A stretch of DNA of 64,000 nt. Origin: Bolinopsis microptera. Lineage: Eukaryota; Ctenophora; Tentaculata; Lobata; Bolinopsidae. This document shows positions 52,901 through 62,833 of this stretch, piece by piece; the first letter of the stretch is position 1; the number at the start of each line of letters is the position of its first letter. A program made the position numbers and the translations under genes. The notes under the pieces were generated by a model. That model saw nothing but the letters and a program-made list of their open reading frames with translations, did no database searches and was not told the origin of the DNA. The DNA lies in NCBI RefSeq assembly GCF_026151205.1, contig NC_087084.1, forward strand, positions 16,218,227 to 16,282,226. Reading direction: 5' to 3'.

Positions 52901-55900
52901 TAAAATAATAAAATCACACGAAAATTTCTTATGAAAAAATCGCAAGAAAAAAAATTAAGGCGGTTAGAAATTACGGTGGTCAGATATTAAGGCGGCAAGA
53001 AATTAAGGCGATTTTGTCAGAATCGCCTTAATTTCTTGCCGCCTATATTTCTTGCACTAAGGTAATCGCATTATACGCAGTTAGATTAGCGTATATAATT
53101 TAATTTTGTCTCTTTTAAATTTAAGTTTCTTTGTCCCAGGTTACACATGTGACGTGAGTGCAGGAACATGTGACAGAGGTAACACACAATCTGAACTAAT
53201 TAAGTTGTCAGTTGGAAGTGTTAGTTGTGATGATGGTTCATCGTGTCCTACTGGTACAACGGGTTGTAAGCTATCTTCTGGAGACTGGGGTTGTTGTCCT
53301 TATCCTGAAGCTGTGTGTTGTGACGATGGAGAGCACTGCTGTCCTCAAGGTTTGTCTCTTTCAAAAGAACTTAAAATGATGATCCTTCGAAAAATGTCTT
53401 ACGAAATGAATTGGTTAATGGAATGGGTCGAAGATTGTTCAAGTATTTTGAATTCCGACTTAAAATTAAGAGGCAGGATATTATTTTTATTATCTTTAAT
53501 TTCATTTTGCCTCTTTTAAGCTTAATTTTCTCTCTCTTAGGCTACACATGTGATGTAAGTGCAGGAACATGTGACAGAGGTAACACACAATCTGAACTAA
53601 TTAAGTTGTCAGTTGGAAGTGTTAGTTGTGATGATGGTTCATATTGTCCTACTGGTACAACGTGTTGTAAGCTTTCTTCTGGAGACTGGGGTTGTTGTCC
53701 TTATCCTGAAGCTGTGTGTTGTGACGATGGAGAGCACTGCTGTCCTCAAGGTTTGTCTCTTTAAAAAGAACTTAAAATCGGTGGTTGCAAAGTGGCGTCC
53801 AATCAGAACTTCTGATGAAACAAATAAGCAAGTGATTTAAATCCTTCGAAAATGTTTTACAAAATTAATTGGAAGATGGGTCAAGAATCGAAGCATTTTG
53901 AATCCCAACTTAAGATAAAGAGGCAGGACATTGAAATGAATAAATAATAAATTGCTTGTATACCGCCCATTATTATTATTCATTTATTTAGTTTTGTTTC
54001 TTGGTTAAGGGGTTTTCCAAACTCCAGGGGCTCGTGAAGTGTCTTACACAACCTCTCCGAGCCCAAGATCCGTAGTGCGTGGTGAAGAGCCACACCCTTC
54101 TCGAGGTGCCACTGTTAAGCTTAGTAGCCTGTTCTGGGTGATTCCAGTTAAAACAGGTGAACGGTAACAGAACACTGCGGCTCTAGACCAGTACAAGTCG
54201 AAAAATATAACCGGGACATCTGTCTCGTTAGGACTGCATGCAGTTCATCGGGTGCGAAGGGCCAGCATCCCTTCCACCCCAAATAACAACGCTACTGAAA
54301 CAACACACACATCAAATGGACGGAGTGCTACTTCCGATTCAAGGACGGATGGTTCCAGCATGACGGAGGCTGGGCAAAGCCTACGGGACCCCAGTCGCCT
54401 GATGAGAAGAGGGGGTACTCGTCATCCGACCAGATTTATTAGTCAACAGATCATCCATGTTGACCCTGCTTCCAACAAATCCAATCCAGTAAATTATTGC
54501 AAACAGTTTTTACGTTTTGGAACATGGAACGTTCTATCTCTTGTCAGCTCATCTACACAGCTCTACCAACTTAGTAAAAACATTGATCAGTACAGATTGG
54601 ATCTTTTGGGGATCACCGAGACTCACATGCCTGGATCTGGCACCACTCTACTGGACAATGGCAGTCTACTCATCCATTCCGGTAGAGTCGACGGGATCAA
54701 GAGACAGGGAGTAGGTCTCAGTCTTTCAAAACGAATCAGAAACTCCCTGATATCGTTCACTCCCACATCGGAGCGGGTTTTAACTGCTAGGCTGCATAGT
54801 AAGCAAATCAACATCTCTGTTGTTGTGGCCTATGCTCCAACTGAGGGTGCAGAGGAGAGTGAGAAAGATAAGTTTTATAGGACACTCACAGATACATTTG
54901 ATGGGCTACCTCGTCACGATATCAAGTTACTGCTCGGCGATTTTAATGCAAAAGTAACATCAGGCAGATATGGAAGTGAAGCGGTCATCGGTGGGGAATC
55001 ACTCCATAGCTCATCAAATGACAACGGGACAAGACTTGTGGATTTCTGTGCGACGAACCAGCTTGTCATCGGGGGAACTCTCTTCGAGCACAAGAACATT
55101 CACAAGGGAACATGGCGGTCCCCCAACGGGCTCACCGTCAATCAGATAGATCATATCTGCATTGGAAAGCGGTTTCGTCAGCGGTCAGTCACTTTTTGAT
55201 GTTAGGGTATGTCGCGGGGCAGACATCGGCTCCGATCATTATCTGGTTCTAGGACTGCTGAAAATCAAACTTCAGTCAGTGACAAAGATCAACGCCAACA
55301 GGCCCAATGTGCCTGCCATTGAGCGCCTGAGGGATAGTACTACGGTTTTAGAGTACAATGTGGCTCTTCAAAACCGATTTGCAAGTCTGGATAGTGAGGT
55401 CGACCTCGAGGATATGTGGCGTAATCTCAGTCAGACCGTCACTGATGTCTCACTGGAGGTACTAGGCAAAAGACCCCGGAAGGCAAAGGAGCAACACCTG
55501 TCACGGAAGACCAAGGATTTATTGACTCAGCGGGCACAGTTTAAGCGCAAAGACCCAAACTCGGACACTAACAGGTCAGAGTATTCTAAACTTAATAAGT
55601 TAGTCAAGAAAAGCAGCAAGCTAGATGACAATAACTGGGCAGTTAGAGTAGCTACTGATCTTGAGGAAGCAGCGAGCAAAGGTCAGCAGCGTGAGGTATG
55701 GGCAAAGATCAAGAAGATCTCTGGTAAGAACAAGAAGCCTCAAGCATCTTGTGTCCGGGACAAGGACGGTAGGAAGATCACGGATCCCCAACAGCAGAGG
55801 GATAGGTGGAAGGAGCACTTTACTGAACTTCTGAACCCCCCATCATCAAGTGTCAACCTTGCCGACCTTGATACAGTACCACCCCAACCCCACTTTAACT

Positions 55901-58900
55901 CTCTCTCTTGTTCGGATGGACCACCCACCAGAGACGAGATTAGTTATTCCCTGACAAAGCTTAAGAACAACAAAAGCCCAGGAGTGGACGGGATAACTAA
56001 CGAGCAACTGAAGTATGGTGCGAGTGCTCTAGTTGATCAACTAGAGTGTCTATTCAAGAAAGTGTGGGAAGAAGAGACTGTTCCTGAAGATTGGTTAAAG
56101 GGTGTGATCATTGTTATTGGGAAGAAAGGAGACACTTCAGTCTGCGGGAACAACAGAGGGATCACCTTAAGGTCTACAGCATCCAAGCTTTTTCAGATGA
56201 TTCTTCTTAAGCGGTTACATGCTGGTATGGAGTGTCTCCTCAGGGAGAATCAGTGCGGATTTAGACAGAACCGCTCATGTATTGATCAGATTTATTCTCT
56301 CCGAACTATTATTCATAACTGTCTTGAGTTTAACATTCCTCTTTACATTAATTTTGTGGATTTCAAGGCAGCGTTCGATTCTATCAGAAGGGACTTTATT
56401 TGGTGCAGTATGAGACACTATGGGCTGCCTGAAAAATATGTCAGAATATTTCAGTCATTTTTTGGGGGTACCATGAGTGCCGTGAGGGTTAATGGGGAGC
56501 TGACAGACTGGTTTGATGTTAACTCAGGCACAGGTCAGGGTGACATTCAAGCACCTCCTGTCTTTAATTTCTGCCTAAACTTTTCTGCATTTCTGGCTGA
56601 GACCAACAAGATCATCAGTCAAGGCGCAGTGCTGCAGAAAGAGATGAAGACGGTCGAGGAAAAGGTCATTCTGGACACCGATTATGCTGATGACATGGCT
56701 ATTATGGACAACTCAGGGGAAGGCCTACAGGAATCAACTGATCTATTAGTTCATTACAGCTCCTACGCTGGGCTCAGAATAAATGCAAAGAAGACCCAAT
56801 GCATGGCTGTAAGCAAGTGCGCCTCCCAGCGACCTTTCATCAAGGATGATTGTATTGAGCTGTCGGTTGAGGGTGAACCCGTCGAGCAGGTTAGCAACTT
56901 TGTCTACCTGGGTGCAACTATTAGTGGGGATGGGACAATCAACAGAGACCTGGATGTCCGTATCCAGAAGGCTAATGGCGCCTTTCATCAGCTCTGGAAC
57001 ATTTGGAATAGCAGAACTATAAAGACTCCAACCAAGATCAGGATCTATAGGGCTGCTGTCCTCACTATCTTGTTGTATGGAGCTGAAGTCTGGAACACCA
57101 CCAAAAAGCAGATGAAACGTTTCGAGGTTTTCCATCAAACCTCCTTGAGAAGGATCCTTAGGATTAAATGGTTCTTTCGTGTAACCAACGACGAAGTTCT
57201 TAGGAGGGCTGGCATCAAGTCAGTTGAGACTTTCATCAGTGCTGCCAGGCTACGTTGGTATGGACATGTAGTTAGAATGCCAGACTCTAGACTACCGAGG
57301 TTTCCGTTGAACTGGAAGCCAAACTATGGAAAGAGGTCAAGGGGCAGACCCCGTAAGAACTGGAAGTCCTGCGTACTCGAAGATGCTGCTAAGTTTACAG
57401 GTGTTGAAAACATCGACAACGACACAACAGAAGCTTTGGCTACCAACCGAGTACAGTGGAGACATATGTTACGCCGCCAACGCGATGTGTGTGATGCAGG
57501 CCACTCCAACGACTAGGAGGAGACCTTACCATGTAACATGTATGTATGTTTCTTTTCAATTTTAGTTTTTTCTCACAGGTTACACATGTGATGTGAGTGC
57601 AGGAACATGTGACAGAGGTAACACACAATCTGAACTAACTGAGTTGTCAGTTGGAAGTGTTAGTTGTGATGATGGTTCATCGTGTCCTACTGGTACAACG
57701 TGTTGTAAGCTATCTTCTGGAGACTGGGGTTGTTGTCCTTATCCTAAAGCTGTGTGTTGTGACGATGGAGAGCACTGCTGTCCTCAAGGTTTGTCTCTTC
57801 AAAATGAACTTAAAATGACGATCCTTCGAAAAATGTCTTACGAAATGAATTGGGTAATGGAATGGGTCGAAGATTGTAGCATTTTGAATTCCGACTTAAC
57901 AGTAAGAGGCAGGATATTATTATTTCAAAAAATTTCATTTTGTGTCTTTTAAATTTTAGTTTCTCTCTCCCAGGTTACACATGTGACGTGAGTGCAGGAA
58001 CATGTGACAGAGGTAACACACAATCTGAACTAACTGAGTTGTCAGTTGGAAGTGTTAGTTGTGATGATGGTTCATCGTGTCCTACTGGTACAACGTGTTG
58101 TAAGCTATCTTCTGGAGACTGGGGTTGTTGTCCTTATCCTAAAGCTGTGTGTTGTGACGATGGAGAGCACTGCTGTCCTCAAGGTTTGTCTCTTCAAAAT
58201 GAACTTAAAATGACGATCCTTCGAAAAATGTCTTACGAAATGAATTGGGTAATGGAATGGGTCGAAGATTGTAGCATTTTGAATTCCGACTTAACAGTAA
58301 GAGGCAGGATATTATTATTTCAAAAAATTTCATTTTGTGTCTTTTAAATTTTAGTTTCTCTCTCCCAGGTTACACATGTGACGTGAGTGCAGGAACATGT
58401 GACAGAGGTAACACACAATCTGAACTAACTGAGTTGTCAGTTGGAAGTGTTAGTTGTGATGATGGTTCATCGTGTCCTACTGGTACAACGTGTTGTAAGC
58501 TATCTTCTGGAGACTGGGGTTGTTGTCCTTATCCTAAAGCTGTGTGTTGTGACGATGGAGAGCACTGCTGTCCTCAAGGTTTGTCTCTTTCAATTGAACT
58601 TAAATGATGATCCTTCGAAAAATGTCTTACGAAATGAATTGGGTAATGGAATGGGTCGAAGATTGTAGCATTTTGAATTCCGACTTAAAATTAAGAGGCA
58701 GGAAATTATTATTTTAACTCCACTTTTGACCTATTTGGAGGCCATTTATTAATTCCATAATTGCACCGGTTTTTGTTCCAGGGGGTGCGATTACAAAACT
58801 AATTGCACTGTTTTGAGAGTGACCGAAATCTTATTAGGTACGATTACTAAACTAATTGCACTGATTCCCTGAAAGATGCTGCAAATCATGGCTCAGGCAG

Positions 58901-61900
58901 ATAATTAGAGTTAGAGAGAGCACCTCGTAAAATGAGGACCTAATTAAAACCGAGTATTTTACTACTGTGAGGTGCTGATTTAAGTATTGACTTAAATCAA
59001 CTACCTGAGGTAGTTTGGCGACCGTTAGTGCAATGGTCGCACGAAACAAACTTGTGGGCATAAATTTAAATTTATAGTTTAGGACAACATCTTTCCTTGT
59101 GTTTGGAATAAGTCAATCCTTACATTGCATTAACACAACACAGTATGAGGCTGAGATCTCACTAATTATTTGTAAAACAAAAAGTGGCATAACTTATGTT
59201 CTGATAAATATTTTTGCTTCTAAATTTCACAGAATGTTAATAACAAGTATCTAAACCTTTGTGGCAAGTTTTGTGTGATTGCGAACTTCACTGAGCTTAT
59301 TTGACCAATTTAGCCCCTGAGCGAGCTAGCTTGAATTTCTCACCCAGAACTGTTTACATTGGTTAATAGAAACCACCAAAAAAAATCCTGGGTAACAAAA
59401 TAAAAAAACCAGCGATTTATTCACGTTTTACCAATTCTATTCACATGGATCCATCGCACATTCAATTCTCTTTATATTTTAACTGATAAGGACTATCACA
59501 AATGATCCTTCCTGCTTGTTTATATCGTTCTTCTTACATGGAATGTGCGATGTATCATGGTGAATAGAATTGGTAAAACATAAATAAATCGGTGGTTTTT
59601 TAATTTTTTTACCCAGGATTTTTTTTGGTGGTTTCTATTAACCAATGTAAACAGTTCTGGGTGAGAAATTAAAGCTAGCACACTCAGGAGCTAACTTTGT
59701 CAGACAAGCTCAGACTCACACAAAACTTAGCACGAAGTTGTGTCTAATTATGATTGACATTCTCTAAAAATTTGAATCAAAAATATTAATCAGAACGTAA
59801 GTTATGGCGCTTTTCCATTCTGAAATAAAATAATTAGTGAGATCTCAGCGAGCTGTTACAATTTTAAGAGATAAGGATGGGTAGACTTTTGAGGCCCACC
59901 CTGTATAACAACAAAGTCGGTGCGATTATAAACTAATTACACTGGTTATAACATCAGAGGCGTGGAGTTATACGTGAATCTAACTGCATGTATAATACGA
60001 TTACACCAGTTATTGCACTCGGCTGCGCCTCGTGAAATAACTGCAATAATCGAACTCGGCTTTTATTATTCGTGCGATTATTGTATCAATTTCCACTCGG
60101 CTGCGCCTCGTGCAATTAATAGTGTAATCGCATTATACGCAGTTAGATTAGCGTATATAATTTAATTTTGTCTCTTTTAAATTTAAGTTTCTTTGTCCCA
60201 GGTTACACATGTGACGTGAGTGCAGGAACATGTGACAGAGGTAACACACAATCTGAACTAACTGAGTTGTCAGTTGGAAGTGTTAGTTGTGATGATGGTT
60301 CATCGTGTCCTACTGGTACAACGTGTTGTAAGCTAGATTCTGGAGACTGGGGTTGTTGTCCTTATCCTAAAGCTGTGTGTTGTGACGATGGAGAGCACTG
60401 CTGTCCTCAAGGTTTGTCTCTTTCAAAAGAACTTAAAATGATGATCCTTCGAAAAATGTCTTACGAAATGAATTGGTTAATTGAATGGGTCGAAGATTGT
60501 TCAAGTATTTTGAATTCCGACTTAAAATTAAGAGGCAGGATATTATTTTTATTATCTTTAATTTCATTTTGCCTCTTTTAAGCTTAATTTTCTCTCTCTT
60601 AGGCTACACATGTGATGTAAGTGCAGGAACATGTGACAGAGGTAACACACAATCTGAACTAACTGAGTTGTCAGTTGGAATTGTTAGTTGTGATGATGGT
60701 TCATATTGTCCTACTGGTACAACGTGTTGTAAGCTATCTTCTGGAGACTGGGGTTGTTGTCCTTATCCTAAAGCTGTGTGTTGTGACGATGGAAAGCACT
60801 GCTGTCCTCAAGGTTTGTCTCTTTAAAAATGACTTAAAATGATGATCCTTCGAAAATATTATACGAAATGAATAGGTTATGAGTCAAGGATTGAAGCATT
60901 TTGAATCCTGACTGAAGATAAAAAGGCAGGATATTGTTTTTATCATTTTTTACTTTCTTTTCTCTTTATTTAATTTTAGTTTCTTTGTCCCAGGCTACAC
61001 ATGCGACTTGAGTGCAGGAACATGTGACAGAGGTAACACACAATCTGAACTAACTGAGTTGTCAGTTGGAAGTGTTAAATGTGATGATGGTTCATCGTGT
61101 CCTACTGGTACAACGTGTTGTAAGCTATCTTCTGGAGACTGGGGTTGTTGTCCTTATCCTAAAGCTGTGTGTTGTGACGATGGAGAGCACTGCTGTCCTC
61201 AAGGTTTGTCTCTTTCAAAAAAACTTAAAATGATGATCCTTTGAAAATGTCTTACGAAATGCAATGAATAGGTTATGGGTTGAAACATTTAGAGTCCCGA
61301 CTTAAGATTAAGAGGCAGGAAATTTGTATTATTGTTTAATTTTTTCTCTTTTAAATTTAAGTTTCTTTGTCCCAGGTTACACATGTGACGTGAGTGCAGG
61401 AACATGTGACAGAGGTAACACACAATCTGAACTAACTGAGTTGTCAGTTGGAAGTGTTAGTTGTGATGATGGTTCATATTGTCCTACTGGTACAACGTGT
61501 TGTAAGCTATCTTCTGGAGACTGGGGTTGTTGTCCTTATCCTAAAGCTGTGTGTTGTGACGATGGAGAGCACTGCTGTCCTCAAGGTTTGTCTCTTTAAA
61601 AAAGAACTTAAAATAAATGGTTGCAAAGTGGTGTCCAATCAGAACTTCTGATGAAACAAATAAACAATTAATTTGAATCCTTCGAAAATGTTTTACAAAA
61701 TTAATTGGTAAATGGGTCAAGAATCGGAGTATTTTGAATTCCAAGTTAAGATAAAGAGGCAGGACATTGAAATGAATAAATTGCTCGTATACCGCCCATT
61801 GCATTATTATTATTTATTTATTTAATTTTGTTTCTTTTTCGTTTTAGTTTCTCTCTCCCAGGTTACACATGTGACGTGAGTGCAGGAACATGTGACAGAG

Positions 61901-62550
61901 GTAACACACAATCTGAACTAACTGAGTTGTCAGTTGGAAGTGTTAGTTGTGATGATGGTTCATCGTGTCCTACTGGTACAACGTGTTGTAAGCTATCTTC
62001 TGGAGACTGGGGTTGTTGTCCTTATCCTAAAGCTGTGTGTTGTGACGATGGAGAGCACTGCTGTCCTCAAGGTTTGTCTCTTTAAAAAAGAACTTAAAAT
62101 AAATGGTTGCAAAGTGGTGTCCAATCAGAACTTCTGATGAAACAAATAAACAATTAATTTGAATCCTTCGAAAATGTTTTACAAAATTAATTGGTAAATG
62201 GGTCAAGAATCGGAGTATTTTGAATTCCAAGTTAAGATAAAGAGGCAGGACATTGAAATGAATAAATTGCTCGTATACCGCCCATTGCATTATTATTATT
62301 TTTTATTTTATTTTGTCTCTTTTTAATTTAAGTTTCTTTGTCCCAGGTTACACATGTGACGTGAGTGCAGGAACATGTGACAGAGCCAGTACAAACACAG
62401 AGCTCACATCCGGGTGGGATGAAGATTGCGGCGACGGTACAGCTTGTCCAGGTGGTACATCATGCTGCAAGATGACGGCCGGTTATTACGGTTGCTGTCC
62501 TTACCCTAACGCTGTTTGTTGTCAAGATCAAAAACATTGCTGTCCTAATG
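42603..62550 (+). CDS. GRN: Granulin gene B: giant multi-granulin (progranulin-like) gene
   Basis: I trace 22 exons: 1-3 code signal peptide and granulin 1; 4 (44092-44225) and 5 (44410-45925) hold granulins 2-6 and the start of 7; exons 6-22 each finish one granulin and start the next, so at least 24 modules begin here. Junctions from exon 5 on are phase 1; array exons are mostly 210 nt (70 codons). Each array module reads YTCDVSAGTCDR, a linker, then CDDGSSCPTGTTCCKLSSGD and WGCCPYPKAVCC. Lesions: +1 in exon 4 and exon 5, two missing bases in exon 6, several indels in exon 9, exon 10 scrambled. The final granulin lacks its C-terminal piece, so the gene continues right of 62550. The product would be secreted; progranulins are usually processed into single granulins. 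Confidence 0.8.
42887..42991 (+). CDS. GRN: Granulin B exon 2
   Basis: 35 codons, DSYGGYACCPHVNGVCC then KHCCPHDHTCTQYG, phase 0-0. It has the canonical HCCP that gene A lacks. Confidence 0.88.
43158..43247 (+). CDS. GRN: Granulin B exon 3
   Basis: 30 codons: CHHEENGNTLSNPLSHPF then VQQIMNLVPAEP. Where gene A stops, this copy reads on to a GTAAGA donor. Confidence 0.85.
44092..44225 (+). CDS. GRN: Granulin B exon 4, with +1 frameshift
   Basis: The first part reads DRPIIIAAPQQKKLDLIKKL; after the G-run at 44171-44174 the granulin frame (GGALCTGNKPCPIIDND) is in the next frame, and the original frame meets a stop. At 134 nt it is one base too long for the required phase 0 to 1. One G too many explains it. 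Confidence 0.65.
44410..45925 (+). CDS. GRN: Granulin B exon 5: granulins 2-7 in one large exon
   Basis: 1516 nt. It opens NTVAYTCCPYSEKG, shifts by one base near 44450 (GGCAACATG), and continues open to the donor at 45926. It holds the end of granulin 2, granulins 3-6 (for example QTCCSLTDGTFGCCPF and HIHCCPGNLECD) and the first part of granulin 7. Granulin 3 is degenerate, with FSCAPF for CCPF and VHSCPQ for HCCP. Between 6 and 7 is a ~110-residue Pro/Lys-rich linker with PLG-K-PAT repeats and a perfect 36-bp duplication (SSFIDTILKP twice). The length is one base off the phase expectation, in line with the single shift. Granulin 7 is identical to the downstream array modules. Confidence 0.85.
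46056..46263 (+). CDS. GRN: Granulin B exon 6, frameshifted
   Basis: 208 nt where 210 is expected. Reads YTCDVSGGTCDR and CDDGSICPSGSTCCKK, then loses frame at about 46188 and again near 46222; a later frame restores AVCCTDMVHCCPNG. The linker has LTE triplicated. Confidence 0.7.
46587..46799 (+). CDS. GRN: Granulin B exon 7
   Basis: 213 nt, in frame. The N-terminal part is divergent (YICDLTIGSCNKARGIENLL), while the following granulin start is identical to the array. Confidence 0.85.
46985..47194 (+). CDS. GRN: Granulin B exon 8
   Basis: 210 nt, intact consensus array module. Confidence 0.9.
47365..47577 (+). pseudogene. GRN: Granulin B exon 9, several indels
   Basis: Aligns to the module but with C missing after TCGTGT, extra A in CAAACG, extra T in GTTGTTCC and two extra bases in GCTGGTGTGTC. 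Shares the PEAV-type codon (CCTGAAGCT) with exons 12-13. It lies next to the low-quality tract. Confidence 0.8.
47784..50065. other. Suspect low-quality tract: G-run, pyrimidine-rich core, C-run
   Basis: A run of 22 G (47784-47805) and one of 33 C (49948-49980) bound ~2.2 kb. Inside, 48140-49700 is almost pure C/T with AGTCC boxes, and homopolymers of every base are over-long. GGACATAGGCGG-like boxes follow the G-run and a mirrored form precedes the C-run, so a real inverted-repeat insert may lie underneath. Long 'ORFs' here are compositional artefacts, not genes. Confidence 0.75.
50066..50307 (+). pseudogene. GRN: Granulin B exon 10, scrambled copy
   Basis: From CACAG at 50061 to CTGCTGTCCTCAAG at 50307 the order of landmarks matches the array exon (TTTTGATGATGGGTTTATCG, TTTGTAAGCTTAATTTC, GGGGACTGGGGG), but single bases are merged into homopolymers. 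Its right end is perfect. Probably a real exon that was badly called. Confidence 0.65.
50493..50702 (+). CDS. GRN: Granulin B exon 11
   Basis: 210 nt consensus module; first exon of the duplicated block that corresponds to exons 16-18. Confidence 0.9.
51214..52020. mobile_element. ~0.8-kb foldback MITE in intron 11
   Basis: Inverted arms around about 51620: CTGAGATCTCACTAATTATT, CACCCAGAACTGTTTACATT and CCAATTCTATTCACATGG each recur inverted on the other side. The right end, GAGGCCCACCCTGTATA, resembles the CAGGGTGGCC family. A duplicate copy lies in intron 16. Confidence 0.8.
52252..53062. mobile_element. 811-bp MITE with TA target, absent from the paralogous intron
   Basis: Inverted ends start CCTTAGTGCAAGAAATATAG and continue GCGGCAAG on both sides. 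TA is duplicated (52250-52251, 53063-53064). The paralogous intron reads uninterrupted AATAGTGTAATCGCATT at 60118-60134. Subterminal GGCGGCAAGAAATTAAGG motifs repeat inside. No ORF. Confidence 0.95.
53140..53349 (+). CDS. GRN: Granulin B exon 12, one Cys lost
   Basis: 210 nt, in frame. TTGCK replaces TTCCK, removing one cysteine of a core CC pair. Linker ELIKL and the PEAV variant differ from the consensus. Confidence 0.88.
53541..53750 (+). CDS. GRN: Granulin B exon 13
   Basis: 210 nt, intact. Shares ELIKL and PEAV with exon 12; Ser to Tyr in DDGSYC. Confidence 0.9.
54252..55199 (+). pseudogene. RTE-type LINE, endonuclease part before a frameshift
   Basis: 315 codons with FGTWNVLSL, LDLLGITETHMPG, VVVAYAPTEGA, LLLGDFNAKV and QIDHICIGKRF, the standard RTE/BovB-like endonuclease order. 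The frame is lost near 55185 and stops at 55199, while the next frame carries on with LFDVRVCRGADIGSDHYLV, including the last catalytic SDH. A single small indel separates the two ORFs. Confidence 0.87.
55162..57516 (+). pseudogene. RTE-type LINE, reverse transcriptase part
   Basis: From about residue 12 the frame continues the endonuclease. The RT has NNKSPGVDGITNEQLKY, GNNRGITLRSTASKLFQ, motif A FVDFKAAFDS, motif B GTGQGDIQAPPVFN and catalytic YADD in TDYADDMAIM. The C-terminus LRRILRIKWFFRVTNDE and LRWYGHVVRMPD is typical of RTE. Apart from the frameshift upstream no stop is present. Confidence 0.9.
57579..57788 (+). CDS. GRN: Granulin B exon 14
   Basis: 210 nt consensus module; first of three units repeating at exactly 395 bp. 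Confidence 0.92.
57974..58183 (+). CDS. GRN: Granulin B exon 15
   Basis: 210 nt, 395 bp after exon 14 and identical to it apart from the intron-proximal GATGTG/GACGTG change; its intron repeats intron 14. Confidence 0.92.
58369..58578 (+). CDS. GRN: Granulin B exon 16
   Basis: 210 nt, 395 bp after exon 15. Its downstream intron matches intron 11, not introns 14-15. Confidence 0.92.
59090..59910. mobile_element. Foldback MITE in intron 16 (duplicate of 51214-52020)
   Basis: Same inverted arms as in intron 11, with only scattered single-base differences, because the whole block was duplicated after insertion. Confidence 0.8.
60202..60411 (+). CDS. GRN: Granulin B exon 17
   Basis: 210 nt, intact, counterpart of exon 12 but with the CC pair and ELTEL kept; KLDSGDW replaces KLSSGDW. 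Confidence 0.9.
60603..60812 (+). CDS. GRN: Granulin B exon 18
   Basis: 210 nt, counterpart of exon 13, with VGIVSC and GKHCCPQ changes. Confidence 0.9.
60994..61203 (+). CDS. GRN: Granulin B exon 19
   Basis: 210 nt, YTCDLSAGTC and SVKCDDG variants; the latter is shared with granulin 7 in exon 5. Confidence 0.9.
61376..61585 (+). CDS. GRN: Granulin B exon 20
   Basis: 210 nt, DDGSYC variant as in exons 13 and 18. Confidence 0.9.
61862..62071 (+). CDS. GRN: Granulin B exon 21
   Basis: 210 nt consensus module. The exon 20 and 21 units (with introns) repeat at 486 bp with nearly identical introns. Confidence 0.92.
62347..62550 (+). CDS. GRN: Granulin B exon 22, divergent module
   Basis: 204 nt, in frame. 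The first third is the array consensus, then the sequence departs: NTELTSGWDEDCGDGTACPG and GYYGCCPYPNAVCCQDQKHC. It probably marks the old, non-homogenised 3' end of the array. No further exon is visible before 62834. Confidence 0.87.
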
Positions 62551-62833
62551 GTTTGTTTATTATGATTTTAATTGTTTCTGATCATTTTATTTTGAACTGT
62601 AAACCGTTCAGTCGCTTTAAATCGTCATTTAATGTAAATAAATTCATATTAACCTAATTTATGTGAGAGTTGGTTGAAAATGATTAAAGATTCTCGTTAT
62701 GTTCTCTGTGTCTGTTGTCCAGTATTATGTTATCAATTATAGTAGTAAATCTTTCAAAGTACGAAATATCTCTTTAAAAGAGCATCCTAGGCACCTTATA
62801 GATATCAAAACGCATAAAAAAGAAAACAAAACA

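Larger units (their letters stand above)
54003..57546 (+). mobile_element. RTE-type LINE in intron 13 of granulin B
   Basis: TGTTTCTT at 53995-54002 and 57547-57554 is an 8-bp target duplication. A ~250-bp leader precedes the coding region; the 3' end is a short ATGTATG repeat. It has the same orientation as the host gene and sits inside an intron whose relatives (introns 20, 21) lack it. Confidence 0.9.
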
